From Pseudomonadota bacterium (GTDB taxonomy: Bacteria > Pseudomonadota > Gammaproteobacteria > Enterobacterales > Succinivibrionaceae), in assembly GCA_023460615.1 (NCBI GenBank), contig JAEWPL010000302.1, positions 1 through 7,811 on the forward strand: a stretch of 7,811 nucleotides of DNA, in the 5' to 3' direction. Below are positions 6,386 to 7,811 of the stretch, one piece after another (within the stretch, counting starts at the first letter, position 1; every line of letters begins with the position of its first letter). Position numbers and translations under genes: made by a program. Under the pieces are notes generated by a model that saw nothing but the letters and a program-made list of their open reading frames with translations, did no database searches and had not been told where the DNA came from.

Positions 6386-6430
6386 ATAGAGCGCCTAATT
6401 TGAACTTTTAAGTTAGGCGTTATTTTTTTA
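6386..6430 (+). ncRNA. Possible short leader RNA of greA (GraL-like)
   Basis: A transcript from the candidate promoter at 6351-6379 ending in the T-run at 6423-6429 would be about 44 bases and almost entirely one hairpin. The E. coli greA leader gives rise to short terminated RNAs called GraL in the same arrangement. Similarity here is of layout only; I did not compare sequences. Existence of the RNA is inference. Confidence 0.35.
6390..6429 (+). terminator. Intrinsic terminator between dnaJ and greA, in the greA leader
   Basis: AGCGCCTAA (6390-6398) pairs with TTAGGCGTT (6413-6421), one pair being G-U, with further weak pairing inside the loop. It is followed by a run of seven T (6423-6429). 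This is a strong rho-independent terminator. It ends the dnaJ transcript and lies only 21 bases before the greA ATG. Confidence 0.88.
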
Positions 6431-6450
6431 TTTTATATTGAGGTGTTATT

Positions 6451-6936
6451 ATGGATCAGACTCCAATGACTCCACGTGGTGAGGATTTATTAAGAAAAGA
6501 GCTTCAACGTTTAAAGACTGTTGAAAGACCTCGCATTGTTGCAGCCATTGCTGAAGCTAGAAGCCATGGCGATCTTAGTGAGAATGCTGAATACGATGCT
6601 GCTAAAGAAGAGCAGGGTATGTGTGAAGCTAGAATTAAAGATATTGAAGGAAAATTAGCCTCAGCAAACGTAATTGATGTTACTAAGTTAAAGGCTCCTT
6701 CAGGTGCTCACAAAGTAATTTTTGGCGCTACTGTAACAGTTCTAGATGTAGATACTGAAAAAGAGACCACTTATAAGATTGTAGGTGAGGATGAGGCTGA
6801 TATTGAAGCTAACCTTATCTCCTACAAGACTCCTATTGCCAAAGGTCTTTTAGGTAAAGCTGAAGAAGACGAAATCGAGATTAAGATCCCTAAGGGAACT
6901 ATCTGCTACGAGATTGTTAAGGTAGAGTATATCTAA
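6451..6936 (+). CDS. greA: Transcription elongation factor GreA
   Basis: GreA enters the secondary channel of RNA polymerase and induces cleavage of backtracked RNA, rescuing arrested complexes. The 161-residue product (E. coli 158) has the N-terminal coiled coil at about 1-75 with the acidic tip GDLSENAEY, where Asp41 and Glu44 are the catalytic metal-coordinating residues. The C-terminal FKBP-like domain follows, with FGATVTVLD, YKIVGEDEAD and the family end IVKVEYI. The opening MTPRGEDLLRKEL is typical. SD GAGGT lies six bases before the ATG. It follows dnaJ on the same strand but is separated by a strong terminator, so it probably has its own promoter. Its 3' end faces hsp20 with terminators between. 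Confidence 0.98.
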   Translation: MDQTPMTPRGEDLLRKELQRLKTVERPRIVAAIAEARSHGDLSENAEYDAAKEEQGMCEARIKDIEGKLASANVIDVTKLKAPSGAHKVIFGATVTVLDVDTEKETTYKIVGEDEADIEANLISYKTPIAKGLLGKAEEDEIEIKIPKGTICYEIVKVEYI

Positions 6937-6957
6937 TATACCTTTACCTATTAATCA

Positions 6958-6992
6958 AAAAAAGCCTGTAACCAAAAATTACAGGCTTTTTT
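6958..6992. terminator. Bidirectional intrinsic terminator after greA
   Basis: GCCTGTAA (6964-6971) and TTACAGGC (6979-6986) form an 8-bp stem around a 7-base loop, flanked by an A-run on the left and a T-run on the right that extend the pairing by six. Both strands therefore show a stem followed by T residues. It ends greA transcription and can also stop readers from the hsp20 side. Confidence 0.93.
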
Positions 6993-7017
6993 GTAACTAC
7001 ACAAAATTAAGGTAAGC

Positions 7018-7039
7018 AAAAGGGGCGCTTTTGCGCCCC
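7018..7039 (-). terminator. Intrinsic terminator of hsp20
   Basis: GGGGCGC (7022-7028) and GCGCCCC (7033-7039) form a 7-bp all-GC stem with a 4-base loop. On the minus strand it is followed by TTTTGCTTA, a short T-run. It lies 39 bases beyond the hsp20 stop codon. The T-run is brief but the stem is very strong, so it probably ends hsp20 mRNA. Confidence 0.8.
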
Positions 7040-7049
7040 CTATCCTTAA

Positions 7050-7068
7050 GTTAAGCTTTAAGCTTAAC
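7050..7068. repeat. 19-bp palindrome between the hsp20 stop and its terminator
   Basis: GTTAAGCTT and AAGCTTAAC are perfect inverted copies around a single central base. As RNA it would fold as a 7-bp stem with a 5-base loop. Its 13-base core AAGCTTAAAGCTT (minus strand) also occurs in the dnaK leader at 3063-3075. It may be a secondary 3'-end hairpin of hsp20 mRNA. Confidence 0.6.
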
Positions 7069-7077
7069 CAAATTTAA

Positions 7078-7536
7078 TTAGTTGATCTTAATTTGATGGC
7101 AACTATTCTCATTCTTTTGTTTCTTTAGATAAACGTCTAACTCACCGTTTACAAAAGCTGCATCGATGTTCTTAGGATCGACATCATCAAATCTAAATTG
7201 TCTTTGATAAGTGCCATAGTTGCATTCCATTACCAAGAAGCCATCGTTGTTCTTGTGTTTCTTTTCAACATTGTGCTCAGCACTGATGGACAAAATACCA
7301 TCGTTGAAGTCTAGCTTGATGTCTTCTTTCTTTACACCTGGCATCTGAGCTTTGATTTGGTAATGATCACCGTCGTCTTTAATGTCTACCTTGCAAGATT
7401 GATCTTCAGCAAAAGGAGACATAGCTAAAGACTCTAAAGGACGTGAGAAGAAATCAAAAATTGTTGGAACATAATCATTAGTATGGTTGTAGTTCTTGTG
7501 TTGATTCTTGTTAACATTCTGAATATTGTTCATCAT
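7078..7536 (-). CDS. Small heat-shock protein, Hsp20/alpha-crystallin family
   Basis: Small heat-shock proteins form oligomers that hold unfolding proteins for refolding by DnaK/DnaJ/GrpE, encoded nearby. From the chosen start the product is 152 residues: an Asn/Gln/His-rich N-terminus (about 1-20), a segment with Phe-rich TIFDFFSRPL, the alpha-crystallin domain at about 48-141 (MPGVKKEDIKLDF; AAFVNGELDVYL fitting the A-x-x-x-N-G-x-L signature), and a C-terminal I-K-I motif at 149-151 used for oligomer contacts. ATG at 7536 (or the adjacent one at 7533) is preferred over ATG at 7557 because AAGGAG lies seven bases before 7536, while the upstream ATG has an SD-like AAGGA only one base away and sits inside a hairpin. 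It does not resemble E. coli IbpA/IbpB closely at the N-terminus, so I give no symbol. It converges with greA. Confidence 0.93.
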   Translation of the reverse strand: MMNNIQNVNKNQHKNYNHTNDYVPTIFDFFSRPLESLAMSPFAEDQSCKVDIKDDGDHYQIKAQMPGVKKEDIKLDFNDGILSISAEHNVEKKHKNNDGFLVMECNYGTYQRQFRFDDVDPKNIDAAFVNGELDVYLKKQKNENSCHQIKIN

Positions 7537-7537
7537 T

Positions 7538-7573
7538 TTAATTCTCCTTGCTACCATTTCCTTGGTAGCTCAT
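7538..7573 (-). CDS. Possible 11-codon upstream ORF in the hsp20 leader
   Basis: On the minus strand ATG at 7573 opens MSYQGNGSKEN and stops with TAA at 7540-7538, one base before the hsp20 ATG at 7536. AAGGA (7581-7577) precedes it by only three bases, which is close for an SD. The ORF runs through the leader hairpin and over the hsp20 SD, so ribosomes on it would open the hairpin and could re-initiate at hsp20. It is very short and may be chance. Confidence 0.25.
   Translation of the reverse strand: MSYQGNGSKEN
7550..7569 (-). promoter_or_regulatory. Hairpin abutting the hsp20 Shine-Dalgarno sequence
   Basis: GCTACCA and TGGTAGC form a perfect 7-bp stem with the 6-base loop AGGAAA (minus strand). 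The 3' arm ends at 7550 and the SD AAGGAG starts at 7549, directly adjacent. Such a position can hinder ribosome binding in a temperature-dependent way. However, the SD itself is not paired in this stem, unlike in typical ROSE or fourU thermometers. Confidence 0.5.
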
Positions 7574-7593
7574 CTTTCCTTGTACAACTATCT

Positions 7594-7621
7594 AAATGGT
7601 AGCTAATTTTTAAAATTAAAG
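7594..7621 (-). promoter_or_regulatory. Weak sigma-32-like promoter of hsp20
   Basis: On the minus strand CTTTAAT (7621-7615, 5 of 7), a 13-bp spacer and TACCATTT (7601-7594, 6 of 8) resemble the RpoH consensus with the same spacing as the grpE promoter. The start would be near 7587, giving a leader of about 50 bases with the hairpin and short ORF inside. The match is much poorer than those at grpE and dnaK. Confidence 0.4.
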
Positions 7622-7642
7622 GCTTTTGAGAATTTGTCTCAA
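7615..7642 (-). promoter_or_regulatory. Candidate sigma-70 promoter of hsp20
   Basis: On the minus strand TTGAGA (7642-7637, 5 of 6), a 16-bp spacer and TTTAAT (7620-7615, 5 of 6) form a plausible housekeeping promoter starting near 7608. Its -10 box overlaps the -35 box of the sigma-32-like site. The AT-rich context lowers certainty. Confidence 0.4.
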
Positions 7643-7643
7643 A
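7625..7643. repeat. 7-bp inverted repeat over the hsp20 -35 region
   Basis: TTTGAGA (7625-7631) and TCTCAAA (7637-7643) are perfect inverted copies separated by five bases. The repeat covers the candidate -35 box and part of the spacer of the hsp20 sigma-70-like promoter, a position suited to a repressor operator. It is not the CIRCE sequence bound by HrcA. Function is inferred only from placement. Confidence 0.4.
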
Positions 7644-7713
7644 TATCAATTTTGATCTTTAAATTTGTTGTTTAAGCCTCATGTAATTAGAGACTTAACT
7701 TGATAAAATCAAT

Positions 7714-7811
7714 GCTATATATGTTGTAAGAAAGGATTTTAAAACTACCTCAATGCAAGCTGTATTCATTAAAAGAGCGATCACCTTACTTTTAGAAAAT
7801 GCTCTTAAAAC
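7714..7811 (+). other. Possible divergent promoter and first codons of a plus-strand gene
   Basis: TGC-TATATA (7713-7721) resembles an extended -10 element, with TTAACT (7695-7700) as a weak -35. Downstream, ATG at 7753 opens a reading frame, MQAVFIKRAITLLLENALK, that is still open at the edge (19 codons). AAAGGA at 7731-7736 is about 16 bases from the ATG, too far for a normal SD. The product cannot be recognised from so few residues; it may be a real gene start or a chance frame. The rest of the 7574-7752 gap holds the hsp20 promoter elements listed separately. Confidence 0.3.

Noticed and set aside
7534..7557. Upstream ATG at 7557 as the hsp20 start (159-residue product)
   Set aside because: Its SD-like AAGGA is one base away and it sits in a hairpin loop, whereas ATG 7536 has AAGGAG at seven bases. 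The seven extra residues add nothing typical of the family.
7625..7643. CIRCE/HrcA operator at hsp20 or grpE
   Set aside because: The CIRCE pattern TTAGCACTC-N9-GAGTGCTAA is absent anywhere in the promoter regions; the repeat here has a different sequence and spacing.

Overview
The window is a chromosomal housekeeping and heat-shock locus of a low-GC Gammaproteobacterium. The DnaK, DnaJ, GreA, Ppk and BamE proteins are all close to the Escherichia coli forms: DnaK is nearly co-linear with the E. coli protein over the ATPase domain, GreA keeps the same acidic tip, and BamE with lipoprotein signals implies a diderm cell. The AT-rich coding style and the grpE-dnaK-dnaJ order would fit the Succinivibrionaceae/Aeromonadales side of the class. 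That placement is an inference and cannot be settled from this window.

Left part (1-2113), all on the minus strand. bamE comes first, followed after 11 bp by an unrecognised 237-residue lipoprotein gene, then a 138-bp gap and the 5' part of ppk (polyphosphate kinase), which runs off the left edge. The gap before ppk holds a candidate promoter under an 11-bp-period direct repeat that resembles a Pho box.

Centre (2114-6936), all on the plus strand. grpE, dnaK and dnaJ encode the complete Hsp70 machine (nucleotide exchange factor, chaperone, J-protein), and greA encodes the transcript-cleavage factor. A full-consensus sigma-32 promoter stands before grpE, and a second near-consensus one lies in the grpE-dnaK gap. 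A hairpin between dnaK and dnaJ may lower dnaJ expression. A strong intrinsic terminator sits just before the greA start. A good sigma-70-type promoter lies immediately upstream of that terminator, so it may work as a leader attenuator, as in the E. coli greA leader that yields the short GraL RNAs.

Right part (6937-7811). greA converges with a minus-strand small heat-shock protein gene (Hsp20). Between them are two hairpin terminators and a 19-bp palindrome. The hsp20 leader carries a hairpin touching the Shine-Dalgarno sequence, a possible 11-codon upstream ORF ending one base before the start codon, and overlapping sigma-70-like and weak sigma-32-like promoters. The right edge may contain the first codons of a divergent plus-strand gene.

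The protein-folding genes form one stress unit: DnaK/DnaJ/GrpE refold proteins and Hsp20 holds unfolded clients for them. No mobile element, CRISPR array, tRNA or rRNA was seen. There is no clear sign of a wholly new system; the points of interest are regulatory structures and the unknown bamE-linked lipoprotein.
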